Origin: Vibrio gelatinilyticus
Lineage (GTDB): Bacteria; Pseudomonadota; Gammaproteobacteria; Enterobacterales; Vibrionaceae
Length of the DNA: 64,000 bases
Assembly: GCF_022836845.1 (NCBI RefSeq)
Contig: NZ_JAJNNZ010000005.1
Location: forward strand, 1 to 64,000
Reading direction: 5' to 3'
Part shown: positions 49,582-58,824 of the stretch, piece after piece
Layout of the letters: every line of letters begins with the position of its first letter
Numbering within the stretch: the stretch's first letter is position 1
Made by a program: the position numbers and the translations under genes
The notes under the pieces: generated by a model
What the model saw: the letters and a program-made list of their open reading frames with translations, nothing else
Told to the model about the DNA's origin: nothing
Databases searched by the model: none

Positions 49582-50490
49582 ATGACATCCTTAATAAAAG
49601 CGATCAAGTTACTCAGTGGTCTTGGGTTAATTGCACTGGCGATTGCGCTGACTTTATTTACATTAGAACTCAAACAACTGCGTACTGAGTTGCCTCAGCT
49701 GCTTGCTCAAGTTGACCAAACGGCACAAAGAGTCGCGCCCGTCATTGACGAAATTAATAAAATTCAACAGCTCATTCCACCCATCCTGGAACAAAGTAAG
49801 GGCTATCAGGATTTGGTTCCGCAAGTACTAAGCCGAGTCGATGATATAAATACTCAGATCCCAACATTGCTTGCCGAAATAGAACAGGTTCGCAATGCTC
49901 TCCCGCCACTTGTTCACCAATCTGAAGAGTGGCGAAAAACCGTACCGACACTACTCAAACGCATTGACTCGACTAACAAAACAGTGAGAGAGAGTAACCA
50001 GAACATCGCGCAAATATCTGCTCAGGTGCCGAGTATTCTCAAGGAAAGTGAAAATTTGAGAAAAGACGTACCTATCATCATTTCTCAGGCAGAAGAACTT
50101 GTTTTAAAAGCAGAGCAAGCTGGACGTGAAGCCAGCAAAGGAGCAGTGACTGGCGTTATTAGTGGTATTTTTACTTCACCAATACAATTGATCGATCGCA
50201 TTGGTGATGCTACAGCAGAAACCCTTGGCCTTAGTGAATCTAAGAGCTTCACAAAAGAAGACCAGCAACTGCACAAAAATGCCATTACGGCACTTATGAA
50301 ACGCCCAAAAAAAGGCAATGTTGAAGAGTGGACCAACTCACGTTCCAGTAATAAAGGAACGGTTACGATTCAATCTATGAGTAACAAAGATAACTCAACT
50401 TGCTACTCGATTCGCAGTCAAATTGAGATCGCAAAAGGGCCAGATAAGGGCCTGCACAATGTGGTCACTGAAAAGTGCATTCGTAATTAG
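49582..50490 (+). CDS. TM-anchored protein with proline-punctuated 14-residue repeats
   Basis: A 302-residue protein of unknown function. One N-terminal TM helix (about 8-28) is followed by a predicted rod. Prolines fall at P38, P53, P66, P80, P94, P108, P122, P150 and P164, that is, every 14 residues with one skipped unit. Each repeat has the pattern hydrophobic-Pro-x-h-L. The C-terminal domain (about 185-302) holds Cys281 and Cys299 and is not recognised. No family was recognised. It is a probable envelope protein. The next gene, a GNAT, starts 13 bp after its stop. Confidence 0.75.
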   Translation: MTSLIKAIKLLSGLGLIALAIALTLFTLELKQLRTELPQLLAQVDQTAQRVAPVIDEINKIQQLIPPILEQSKGYQDLVPQVLSRVDDINTQIPTLLAEIEQVRNALPPLVHQSEEWRKTVPTLLKRIDSTNKTVRESNQNIAQISAQVPSILKESENLRKDVPIIISQAEELVLKAEQAGREASKGAVTGVISGIFTSPIQLIDRIGDATAETLGLSESKSFTKEDQQLHKNAITALMKRPKKGNVEEWTNSRSSNKGTVTIQSMSNKDNSTCYSIRSQIEIAKGPDKGLHNVVTEKCIRN

Positions 50491-50503
50491 TCAAAGGAAA
50501 TTT

Positions 50504-51034
50504 ATGAGCGTTAAATACATCAAAGATTCAGACGTTGACGAGACCCTCGATAGCCAGTTAAAAGCCTTACTAAGTCAATGCTTTACTAAACCTGAAGAAG
50601 CTCGCTTTAAGACTCAGCGCTACTACAATGAGATGCCGAAACATCGATGGTTTATTGAAGACATTGAGCAAGGCATTTTAGTGGCGCATCTCGCTATACA
50701 TGAAAAAATCGTAATAGAAGGTGACACCGCTTATCCAATTGGTGGTGTCGCTGAAGTCTGTGTTCACCCTGACTATCGCGGGCTCGGTTATGTTAATCAA
50801 TTAGTTGAAAGTGCTCATAAATGGATGAAGCAACAACGGTTTGAATTCTCAATGCTGTTTGGGAGTGACGAAATATACCGCTCTAGCGGCTATGTGCGCG
50901 TTGCCAATGTGTCGCTCTGCCCCGATTATCATCAGGGCTCACAGCAATATACACCAATATCAGTTATGGTCGCCCCTCTTCAAAACCAACGTTGGCCTGA
51001 AACCGCTATCATACTGCCGAGTATACCTTTTTAA
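50504..51034 (+). CDS. GNAT family N-acetyltransferase
   Basis: A 176-residue acetyltransferase. ATG at 50504 follows AAAGGAAA; reading from further upstream runs into the previous gene. Acetyl-CoA binding signature: VCVHPDYRGLGYVNQLV (about 85-101), then SMLFGSDEIYRSSGYVRV. The family is Eis/AAC-like small-molecule or protein acetyltransferases. Substrate unknown. It may be in an operon with the upstream 14-residue-repeat protein. Confidence 0.83.
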   Translation: MSVKYIKDSDVDETLDSQLKALLSQCFTKPEEARFKTQRYYNEMPKHRWFIEDIEQGILVAHLAIHEKIVIEGDTAYPIGGVAEVCVHPDYRGLGYVNQLVESAHKWMKQQRFEFSMLFGSDEIYRSSGYVRVANVSLCPDYHQGSQQYTPISVMVAPLQNQRWPETAIILPSIPF

Positions 51035-51064
51035 ATATGTGAAATAGTATGGTGCGATATTCAA

Positions 51065-51649
51065 TCAAGGTAGAACTATCGTGCTCGAGTTATTGGTTGG
51101 GATTGGTCTTAACATCGAAGATATGATCTGCTGTAACTCCTTTTTATCCTCTGGCCTTGACAAGTTATCACTCTCCGTTGGCCCTTGTGCTAGCACTCGC
51201 CAACGGGGAAGCTCATAAATTGGATCAAAAACTGCGACGTAGAGAGTTCCCTTTTCCCCTCGCTCCCCGGGTTCAGCTGAGACCTGAATACCCGTTGAGA
51301 TCTGTGTTTTATCAAATATCTCTTGGTCAGTCATACCCGATTCTGTTGCGATGCCAAAATCAATTAGCATTGCAGGGCCAGTCTCCCAATGAGTCAATGA
51401 ATAGCCTTTGACACGCATCACTTCGTCTATGGCTTGGCGAATCGCAGCGCGATAGACATCCGCATCAATAGTGTCCGGGACCTTAGCAACAGCTTCACCT
51501 GGCTGCCAAGCGTATGTGTAATTATGGTTTCGGGCCAGAAATGAAAAATCCCCCGTTGTCACCACGCCATATGAGTATGAGGGTGCTGTGGTTTGTGTTG
51601 TACAGCCTGCCAATATCGCTAGTAAAAATATCCATAAAGATTTTTGCAT
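51065..51649 (-). CDS. DUF4136 family lipoprotein
   Basis: A 194-residue lipoprotein: MQKSLWIFLLAILAGC has a lipobox LAGC with Cys16. The ATG at 51649 is preceded by GGTGA. The mature part fits DUF4136 (YAWQPGEAV, AIRQAIDEVMRVKGY, ...DFGIATESGMTDQ). Function is unknown; outer-membrane lipoproteins of this family are widespread in marine bacteria. It is convergent with the GNAT gene upstream. Confidence 0.72.
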   Translation of the reverse strand: MQKSLWIFLLAILAGCTTQTTAPSYSYGVVTTGDFSFLARNHNYTYAWQPGEAVAKVPDTIDADVYRAAIRQAIDEVMRVKGYSLTHWETGPAMLIDFGIATESGMTDQEIFDKTQISTGIQVSAEPGERGEKGTLYVAVFDPIYELPRWRVLAQGPTESDNLSRPEDKKELQQIISSMLRPIPTNNSSTIVLP

Positions 51650-51732
51650 AATGTCACCCATTCCTTGGGACAATCAGTTTCGCCTCGTTAAGCTTCAATT
51701 TACTCAGCACACAAGGTCAAGTTAGCCGATGT

Positions 51733-52455
51733 CTAATGATATATCGCGCGAAAGCCAATGCCTTCAAGCCTTCTTCTTAAGTTCGCAGCCACACCGTGAT
51801 TTTCATCGAATTGCATGAGAGTTTGTTGCGGATCAAAGACATCACCGTATACGGCCTGATTCATCTTCTGGTCGAGACGAAGTTGGAACGCATCGATACT
51901 GCCACCAAAATACAGCCCTCGATTTTCCGAAACCATCATAGTCGAAATGCCCGACGGTCCGCCAACCACTTTACCACTGATCCCTTTTCCAATCGTCGTG
52001 TCTGCGGTTCCGCCCACTAAAATGGAAGCGGCAACCAGTTGTTCCAACGCATCATCAGATAAGATCACACCAATACCACCCGAGAATTGAGCACCCGCTA
52101 ATAAGCCAAACATGACGCTATTAAAACGGATGAATACTGGTTGGCTCCATTGGTGCTTATCTCTCATCATCAATATGCCATTGCCCCATTGGAAACCGAA
52201 CAGAAATCCCGCCTGGCCGCCTTCAGGGAAAATGACGATGGCTTTGGCAACGCCAGTGAGACGTTTAACCGAATTCCAATGTGGGGTCGAATCAAACTGC
52301 TCGATTTTCATCGCTGAATCTTTGAGGATCTGAGCGGCTTGGTCACACGATTTTAAGTCGTCTGAAGCGCACTCGATTTTTAGGTCGCCAGCGATCACTC
52401 CCCAGCTCAAAACCAGCAATAGTGTAGCGGTCATAGAGCGCTTAAATAAAAACAC
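51733..52455 (-). CDS. SYLF (YSC84-like) domain exported protein
   Basis: A 240-residue protein with a signal-like N-terminus (VFLFKRSMTATLLLVLSWG, as fMet). The SYLF/YSC84 lipid-binding domain occupies about 75-235 (KAIVIFPEGGQAGFLFGFQW, GISTMMVSENRGLYFGGSID). The GTG at 52455 is chosen for the AAGGAAA ribosome site at 6-8 bp. In eukaryotes this fold binds phosphoinositides; bacterial members are exported and of unknown role. Confidence 0.75.
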   Translation of the reverse strand: MFLFKRSMTATLLLVLSWGVIAGDLKIECASDDLKSCDQAAQILKDSAMKIEQFDSTPHWNSVKRLTGVAKAIVIFPEGGQAGFLFGFQWGNGILMMRDKHQWSQPVFIRFNSVMFGLLAGAQFSGGIGVILSDDALEQLVAASILVGGTADTTIGKGISGKVVGGPSGISTMMVSENRGLYFGGSIDAFQLRLDQKMNQAVYGDVFDPQQTLMQFDENHGVAANLRRRLEGIGFRAIYH

Positions 52456-52584
52456 GTGGGTTTCCTTATAATAACGGTATGTTGCAGGAAAAACGAACAT
52501 GAGAAAATAGGCTAGGTGCGTTTAGCCTATTTCTCTGAAGAATACTCACTGGAAGGGCAATAGAGACGTCAAAGACTACTAGGA

Positions 52585-53166
52585 TTACTTTCGGCCAACT
52601 CCCATCAAAACAGGTTGCATACCATGTTTTGTCTCAATCTCAAAAGGAACAGAAACATCAACCTGTTGGAAACCAGCATTAAGCAGAATCTGCTCTGCTT
52701 TTTCTCGTGTCATGCCATAATCTGATGAATCAGAATCCACCAACCAATCCCAATGTACAAAAAGCCCGTATTCATCGAGTAAAGTATAGATAATATTGAC
52801 CGTTTCTTGTTGATTTGTAAGAAACCCGCATACAGACGAGGCCACGACCAAATCAAATTGACTGCGAAACGCTGGGTGCTGGGCGACCAAGCCTCGAGTT
52901 AAAAGATCGACAACAGGCTCAACATTCGGTAGCGCCTTTTTGTCTAGCTCTTCAATCATGGCCTCAGAGCCGTCTAATGCCACAATTTCTTTGGTGACCG
53001 GTGACATTAGCTGAGCCAATAACCCTGTCCCACACCCAAAGTCGAGTACGGATTTTCGTTTTAGTGATGTAATTTCGCTGAGCTGTTCAAATACTGATTG
53101 CGCGAATACTGCTGTGGTGTCATCTTGCTCCCACTTAGCCGCGTAATCATCCCACTCGTTTGACAT
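52585..53166 (-). CDS. Class I SAM-dependent methyltransferase
   Basis: A 193-residue protein with the SAM-binding fold: motif I VLDFGCGTGLLAQ (about 36-48), then VALDGSEAMIEEL and FDLVVASSVCGFL. ATG at 53166 follows GGAG at 6 bp. It belongs to the generic class I group (Methyltransf_11/12); the substrate cannot be inferred. It is divergent from a LysR gene. Confidence 0.85.
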   Translation of the reverse strand: MSNEWDDYAAKWEQDDTTAVFAQSVFEQLSEITSLKRKSVLDFGCGTGLLAQLMSPVTKEIVALDGSEAMIEELDKKALPNVEPVVDLLTRGLVAQHPAFRSQFDLVVASSVCGFLTNQQETVNIIYTLLDEYGLFVHWDWLVDSDSSDYGMTREKAEQILLNAGFQQVDVSVPFEIETKHGMQPVLMGVGRK

Positions 53167-53373
53167 AGTTAACTCCATTCACAAAAAACCACTCACCTGC
53201 TTGTGTCTATCACGGTAAAGGGTAATGTTTAATCCTTAATGACAGCCATAAGATTAACCAGAACCTTCTTAGATTCCTAGTGTTATCTTGCAAATCTACC
53301 CAGGTTTTTGACTTTACTGTACCATGGTCGTCATTCTTGAAATGGCTAGTGAAACAAAAGCGAATAATCACAT

Positions 53374-54252
53374 ATGAATTTCTCTCAGGTAGAAGCTTTT
53401 TGCGCCGTTGCTGATAGCGGTTCAGTGTCGGAAGCTGCCCGTGTGCTTGGTTGCAACCGAACCAAGCTCAGCATGGCCATTAAGGCCCTTGAAAAAGATC
53501 TTGTCACAGATCTGTTTGTCAGAACCGGAAATAACCTCGAACTGTCTGAGGCTGGAAAGGCAATCTACAAGGATTGTGAGAATGTTCTAGTAACAATTGA
53601 ACGTATAAGGCGAACCTGCACCCAAGTGACTGGTGACTATAAAACTGAAGTGTGGATCGCTCATGACGACGCACTGCCTGACGATCTGTGGCAGAACTTC
53701 ACTTTCGAGCTTAACAATCGTTTTGCCGCTATCTCGTTCAATGTCGTGCTCGCCTCAAGTGGTGATCTCTCTAATCTAGTTGAAAAAGGGCAAGTCGACT
53801 TCGCTTTTGGTGTCGACTACGAACGAGTTGAAGATCCGCGAGTACGGTATCAGCCACTGGGTAAAATGCGCATGATGTCGGTGTGTCGCGCTGATCATAA
53901 ACTCAGTAAGCTGCAAAGAGTGTCTGACGACGTACTGCGCAATGCAATGCAAGTATCGCTCGCTTACCTAAACGAAAAGAATAACCCCGAATTACAGCCT
54001 TTTTCATTAAAATACATTGGCTTCTCAAGTTTTGACTACATGCTCAGAACCATATTAACCGAAGGCGCTTGGGGCGTGTTACCTGAGCCATTAATTCGCC
54101 AACTCCTAAGAAGCCAGGAGCTATCTGTCATTAAACACACATACGGCCTTACTCAAGAAGACTATTGTATGTTTACCTCTGCCGGCATGGCTGAACATCC
54201 AGCCATGGCTTGGATTGCCGATCAAATCAGCGACTATTTGTTCGAGTTTTAG
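53374..54252 (+). CDS. LysR family transcriptional regulator
   Basis: A 292-residue LTTR. HTH at about 3-60 (NFSQVEAFCAVADSGSVSEA, NRTKLSMAIKALEKDL). The effector lobes are weakly conserved. It is divergent from a methyltransferase with a 207-bp gap; an attractive but untested target. Confidence 0.85.
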   Translation: MNFSQVEAFCAVADSGSVSEAARVLGCNRTKLSMAIKALEKDLVTDLFVRTGNNLELSEAGKAIYKDCENVLVTIERIRRTCTQVTGDYKTEVWIAHDDALPDDLWQNFTFELNNRFAAISFNVVLASSGDLSNLVEKGQVDFAFGVDYERVEDPRVRYQPLGKMRMMSVCRADHKLSKLQRVSDDVLRNAMQVSLAYLNEKNNPELQPFSLKYIGFSSFDYMLRTILTEGAWGVLPEPLIRQLLRSQELSVIKHTYGLTQEDYCMFTSAGMAEHPAMAWIADQISDYLFEF

Positions 54253-54645
54253 GCGTCGATATTTCAACTCTCGATAATGGGTTCATTATGAAACCTTGTC
54301 AGTCTAAGATCGCGGCAGATTGCATCATCCTCACAATTAGTTAAACACTTTAACGATATTAGGAAACCTCCCTCCTTGGCTGTCCTAGTCGATAGACACT
54401 GGCTGTAGTTGATTGCAAGAATCATCGTTTCATTCATGCCTAACAAGAATGAGAACCTCAAAATAAACGTAAGTTCAATCAGCCGCTGCCAAATTTACTG
54501 ACAGCAGGAATAAGACGTAATCCATTGATAAGTAACAAATAACTTCACGAGTAATGTTTTTCCCCTGTAACGTCCTATTTTATTGTTTGAAAACCAAGCA
54601 GCCAAATTGAACAATGATCATAGGAAATGAAAACAGGTAAGCATC
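54253..54645. other. Intergenic region without recognised features
   Basis: About 390 bp between the LysR gene and the CDF-like gene. No gene with a plausible ribosome site, terminator or repeat was seen. Confidence 0.4.
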
Positions 54646-55326
54646 ATGTCTCTACAAACAAGCCAAAGAGAAACGCGAGTTCTCACAATATCAGCCCTTA
54701 TTGCTACTGCGTTTGCAGTTGGCGGCCTTCTGGTAGGCCTATTAATGGGCTCGATTGTGATTGCTTTCGACGGCGTCTATTCTTTGGTTAGCTTGCTGTT
54801 AACTTTGTTGTCACTGGTTGCAGCGAAGCATTTACACAAACCCGAAAGTTATCTTTCCCAGTACGGTAGAGAAATCGTCGAACCTATTGTGATTGCAATT
54901 AAAGCTAGCGTTATTCTCATTATTGTCGGGTTTTCATTATACTCGGCGATCATGTCACTGCTCGAAGGCGGTAGGCCCGTTAGTACATCCATTGCGACCG
55001 TCTTTGGTATCGTCAATGTTGTGGGATGTGGTTTCGCCTGGTGGTATATGCAAACGCATACCAAAACGTTAGGCTCTCCGCTAGCAAAGGCAGAGTGTAA
55101 ACAATGGCAAATGGATACCATGTTAAGTGTTGCGGTGACAGTAGGATTCATCACGGCTTGGGGGCTGGAGATCACGCCTTGGGCACAGTACAGTCGCTAC
55201 GCCGATCCGGTTATGATGATCATTATGTCTGGGTACTTTATCAAAGTGCCGCTGGTGATGTTAAAGGAAGCGCTCAGCGATTTTCCGTCGATGCCCATCC
55301 GTAAAGTCGCTAATAACTCCCTCTAG
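54646..55326 (+). CDS. CDF-like cation efflux membrane protein
   Basis: A 226-residue protein with about six TM helices of the cation diffusion facilitator fold, beginning TISALIATAFAVGGLLVGLL and with FDGVYSLVSLL at TM2. The usual C-terminal cytoplasmic metal-binding domain is absent, so it is shorter than typical CDF transporters (about 300 residues). The TM5 signature is degenerate (QWQMDTMLS), so metal specificity, or transport itself, is uncertain. Confidence 0.72.
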   Translation: MSLQTSQRETRVLTISALIATAFAVGGLLVGLLMGSIVIAFDGVYSLVSLLLTLLSLVAAKHLHKPESYLSQYGREIVEPIVIAIKASVILIIVGFSLYSAIMSLLEGGRPVSTSIATVFGIVNVVGCGFAWWYMQTHTKTLGSPLAKAECKQWQMDTMLSVAVTVGFITAWGLEITPWAQYSRYADPVMMIIMSGYFIKVPLVMLKEALSDFPSMPIRKVANNSL

Positions 55327-55331
55327 TTGGC

Positions 55332-55976
55332 CTAGTGATTAATAATAGGATGTTTAAGAGATTGGTAATGACCAATCTCTTTTTTTAGGCCCTGAAATGT
55401 TTTTATCGCCCCATCTCGTGCAAGATCATTTACCAACCATGTCGGTAGCGCACCGTTTGGGTTTGCAAAAGCGGTATACACAATCAACGTCTCATTGCCA
55501 CTAAGCTTGGTGAGTACCCACTTAGAGCGAACGTTTGTAATTCGTATGTAACCCGGTTGAGTGGGCAAATAAGTCGACGCATCTTGGATGTCCAATATTA
55601 ATTGGGCGTCATTACTACGATAACTCGAATAGGTGACCATATCTCGATTGGTAGCGGGCCATGGTGCAAAGAAGGTGGTATAAACGATGTTTTCCGTGGG
55701 TGATAATTGTGCCAACACCTGCGTGCTGTTAACGTTATGAAGCCAGCGCGGTACACGTTTGGTATCTTCTAACATCAACATAAAAGCACTGAAACTGGTC
55801 CTAATCCGGGCGTCCACTCTTATTTCTACCAAGCCATCTTGGTGTTCTCGCTGATAAAGAGTTATCCCTTCGATACTGTCAACAACCAACCAGTCTTTCG
55901 GATCAATATTGTGACCAGCAAAAGACACCAAACTAACGGAAAGTAAGCAGAAACTCATCAAAATAAGCCGAATCAT
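55332..55976 (-). CDS. Exported START domain protein
   Basis: A 214-residue exported protein with a signal peptide (about 1-20, VSLVSFAG) followed by a START-type lipid-binding fold (about 25-210). Characteristic segments are WLHNVNSTQVLAQ, VYTTFFAPWPATNRDMV and ANPNGALPTWLVN. Bacterial homologues are usually secreted or periplasmic and may carry lipids or polyketides. It lies 30 bp after yddG on the same strand, so the two may be cotranscribed. A terminator for the opposite gene sits in its last codons. Confidence 0.78.
   Translation of the reverse strand: MIRLILMSFCLLSVSLVSFAGHNIDPKDWLVVDSIEGITLYQREHQDGLVEIRVDARIRTSFSAFMLMLEDTKRVPRWLHNVNSTQVLAQLSPTENIVYTTFFAPWPATNRDMVTYSSYRSNDAQLILDIQDASTYLPTQPGYIRITNVRSKWVLTKLSGNETLIVYTAFANPNGALPTWLVNDLARDGAIKTFQGLKKEIGHYQSLKHPIINH
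55356..55386 (+). terminator. Terminator of the CDF-like gene, inside the 3' end of the START gene
   Basis: AGAGATTGG-TAATGA-CCAATCTCT followed by TTTTTT, 30 bp after the CDF-like stop codon. The hairpin is encoded within the last codons of the convergent START gene. Confidence 0.85.
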
Positions 55977-56006
55977 TTATCTTATTCTCCTTTCGCGCAT
56001 ACACAG

Positions 56007-56924
56007 TTAGCCTTGTGCTGAATTCAACGCGCTAGTTTCGCTCTCTTTTTTGTTTTTTGTTGCCCAGTAGCAAACTAACGAACCAAGGGTGACCAAAACG
56101 ACCCCTTGCCAAAAAGACCACCCCAGCACCACCGACAAATACACTGAAGAAAACAAGGTTGAAAATATCGGTGTAAAATAGGATATCGTAGCCAATAGCA
56201 TCATGTTGCCACCAATAAGCGCTTGATTCCAAAGAGCATAGCCCGCACCCATAATAACTCCAGCTATAAGTAGCGTGCTCGTGGAAGAAGATGTGAACAC
56301 CATTTGTGACTCACCACTGAATGCGTATTGCACCCAAAGCGTAATGGCCGTTGCGATGAAAAACAACGTTATTGCATTTTTGCCGCCACTCATTTTTTGA
56401 GTGACATTGCAATATATGGCCCAAATAAACGCGGCCGAAAGTGCCATGAAGTACGAAATGGGGTTGGAGTGAACATTGCTCGCTAACTCTACCAACGAAA
56501 GTGAATTATCTCCCGAGATGCACCAGGCCACACCAATAAAAGCAACCAATACACTCGGGTAAACCAACATATGGACTTTACGTTTAGCCAGAATCACGGT
56601 CAAAAGCACTGTAAGAGCTGGCCACAAGTAGTTAATCACCGCCATTTCCATGGCCTGATGTCGACTGTTTGCAAGTCCTAAAGATAATGCCAGGAAGATC
56701 TCGTAGCAAACAAACAAGGCTCCGCCAATCACTAAGTAACGTTTGCTAAACAGTGACACTTTCGGTATTCCCATCACTATCACCAGCGCGACTGAACTGA
56801 CGGTATACATGAGGGCAGCGCCGCCTATGGGGCCGAATAGTTCAGAAACATTGCGCGTTAACGCCATTAAACAGCTCCACAATAAAATCGCTGCGATGCC
56901 AAACATTGTGTATCGACTGGGCAT
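56007..56924 (-). CDS. yddG: Aromatic amino acid exporter YddG (DMT family)
   Basis: A 305-residue, ten-TM drug/metabolite transporter close to E. coli YddG: FGPIGGAALMYTVSS, LFVCYEIFLALSLG, HQAMEMAVINYLWPALTVLL (in two motif steps), YFTPIFSTLFSSVYLSVVLG and SFWQGVVLVTLGSLVCYWAT. YddG exports Phe, Trp and Tyr and related compounds. The ATG at 56924 follows AGAGGA; a GTG five codons upstream is less likely. Confidence 0.9.
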   Translation of the reverse strand: MPSRYTMFGIAAILLWSCLMALTRNVSELFGPIGGAALMYTVSSVALVIVMGIPKVSLFSKRYLVIGGALFVCYEIFLALSLGLANSRHQAMEMAVINYLWPALTVLLTVILAKRKVHMLVYPSVLVAFIGVAWCISGDNSLSLVELASNVHSNPISYFMALSAAFIWAIYCNVTQKMSGGKNAITLFFIATAITLWVQYAFSGESQMVFTSSSTSTLLIAGVIMGAGYALWNQALIGGNMMLLATISYFTPIFSTLFSSVYLSVVLGWSFWQGVVLVTLGSLVCYWATKNKKESETSALNSAQG

Positions 56925-57135
56925 AAATCCTCTTGCCACTTAATGCAATTCATCAACCTTTAAGTTGAAAACATTGTTACGTGGGTTATTATAAATAATT
57001 GATATAAAGAAAATAATTTTTCAATATCTTGACTTAGTTTGCGCTAAAGTTGGTTTTTGTGGCTTACCTATCAATGTAAATTGCCTTAGACTTCGCGCTG
57101 CCGTTAATTCTTAGAAGAATGCATATAGATTACTT

Positions 57136-58668
57136 ATGAGACTGCCAGGAACAATTAGAACACTCACCCTACTCTTGTTTGCGTCATTACTCACAGGTTG
57201 CGTAAGTTCAAGCATTGATGCAACTCGTTATGAGAAGACGAAATCCTATACCATTATTAACGAGGAACCAACCAAGCTTAGTGAGTATTTCCAACCTCAG
57301 TTCGCAGCGCAAGCTACTGGCTACAAAACTGGCTTTCGTCCTTTATCCAAAGGACACGACGCTCTTCTTGCGCGCTTAGCTATCATAGAATCAGCTCAGT
57401 CCAGCATTGATGTACAATATTATATTTTTCGAGATGACGAAGCAGGGAACTTATTAACTTGGCGACTTTTTGAAGCGGCAGAGCGTGGAGTCCGTGTACG
57501 AGTACTTCTCGACGACATGCAAAAGTACGACGACAACGACTTAGTTCGTTTTAGCAGCCACCCCAATATTCAAGTTCGCATGTTCAACCCCCATCATTTT
57601 AGAGTGGCTCGCGGCCTTGCCATGATGAGCGACTTTGAGCGATTGAATCATAGAATGCATAATAAGTCGCTGACGGTTGACGGTGTTGCCTCCATTATAG
57701 GTGGACGAAACATTGGGAACGAATATTTTTCTATCCAATCCAATGTAGAGTTCGCCGATCTAGACTTATTACTTCTTGGCAACACTGTCGACGAAATTAG
57801 CACTCAGTTCGATCTTTATTGGAATAGTATTTACGCCGTACCTGCAGAGTGGCTGACTGAAATTAAAGAGTCTTATACTGAATACGATGTCGATGCTTGG
57901 ATACAACGTTTTGATTTGGAAGCTAAATTTAACGGTGGTATTTACGATTTTTCCCAGCTTCCACTGTACAAAAAGTTCGTGGCTGGCGAATTGACGTTCT
58001 ATTGGAGCGAGGCAACCCTACTCTATGATCTCCCAGATAAACTCGACAGTAAGGCCACGACACTTATCGACGACTTAGGGGCCATCATCCAAGAAACTGA
58101 AAAGTCGCTCGTCATCATATCGCCGTACTTTGTACCAACAAAAGAAGGAACTAAGCAACTGGTTGATGCGGTCAAGTCTGGAATCGAGGTCATTATCGTT
58201 ACCAACTCCCTAGCCTCGAATGATGTTTTCGCGGTTCATGGTTGGTACGCCAAATACCGCACAGATTTGGTTCGCGGCGGCGTAAAACTTTGGGAAGTAA
58301 AACACCACGCTGAAATCAAGCGGAACTGGAGCTGGACAGGCAGCAGCCGCTCAAGTCTGCATACCAAGGCCTTGATCATTGATAAGCGAAAAGTTTTTGT
58401 CGGATCTATGAATTGGGATCCTCGATCAGCTTATCTCAATACAGAACTTGGAGTGTTAGTCAGACACCCTGAGTTTGCAAAAGAGTCTCATATTGGTGTC
58501 CTCGAGGAAGTCCGAAAAAACTCTTACGAATTGAAACTTGAAAATGACAAGCTCGTTTGGTTTGATCACGTGAACCAAGAAACGCTCACCTCTGAACCCG
58601 ACGCCAGTATCTGGCGTCGAATGGGCGCATGGTTTAGCGGCATATTGCCCATAGAAGACCATCTATAG
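57136..58668 (+). CDS. clsC: Cardiolipin synthase C-like phospholipase D family lipoprotein
   Basis: A 510-residue phospholipase D superfamily protein. N-terminal lipoprotein signal with lipobox LLTGC (Cys22). The two HKD motifs are HNKSLTVD followed by GGRNIGNEYF (about 173-197) and HTKALIIDKRKVFVGSMNWDPRS (start about 412). Similarity to E. coli YmdC/ClsC extends over the chain, including the C-terminal ILPIEDHL. ClsC makes cardiolipin from phosphatidylglycerol and phosphatidylethanolamine in the membrane. The predicted lipid anchor is noteworthy. A terminator follows. Confidence 0.82.
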   Translation: MRLPGTIRTLTLLLFASLLTGCVSSSIDATRYEKTKSYTIINEEPTKLSEYFQPQFAAQATGYKTGFRPLSKGHDALLARLAIIESAQSSIDVQYYIFRDDEAGNLLTWRLFEAAERGVRVRVLLDDMQKYDDNDLVRFSSHPNIQVRMFNPHHFRVARGLAMMSDFERLNHRMHNKSLTVDGVASIIGGRNIGNEYFSIQSNVEFADLDLLLLGNTVDEISTQFDLYWNSIYAVPAEWLTEIKESYTEYDVDAWIQRFDLEAKFNGGIYDFSQLPLYKKFVAGELTFYWSEATLLYDLPDKLDSKATTLIDDLGAIIQETEKSLVIISPYFVPTKEGTKQLVDAVKSGIEVIIVTNSLASNDVFAVHGWYAKYRTDLVRGGVKLWEVKHHAEIKRNWSWTGSSRSSLHTKALIIDKRKVFVGSMNWDPRSAYLNTELGVLVRHPEFAKESHIGVLEEVRKNSYELKLENDKLVWFDHVNQETLTSEPDASIWRRMGAWFSGILPIEDHL

Positions 58669-58689
58669 TGTGTCACCTGCCGTTAAGAG

Positions 58690-58718
58690 CCTTGTCTTTG
58701 CTGTGACAAGGTTTTTTT
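58690..58718 (+). terminator. Terminator of the ClsC-like gene
   Basis: CCTTGTC-N8-GACAAGG followed by seven T, 20 bp after the stop codon. Confidence 0.85.
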
Positions 58719-58824
58719 ATATCGATTGATTACTTCCCAACGAAAAGAAGCAGTAACACACCATCAACATCACTATACTGACTAGCATGCAAACTCATAA
58801 AATTACTTGGAGAAGCGACGACTC

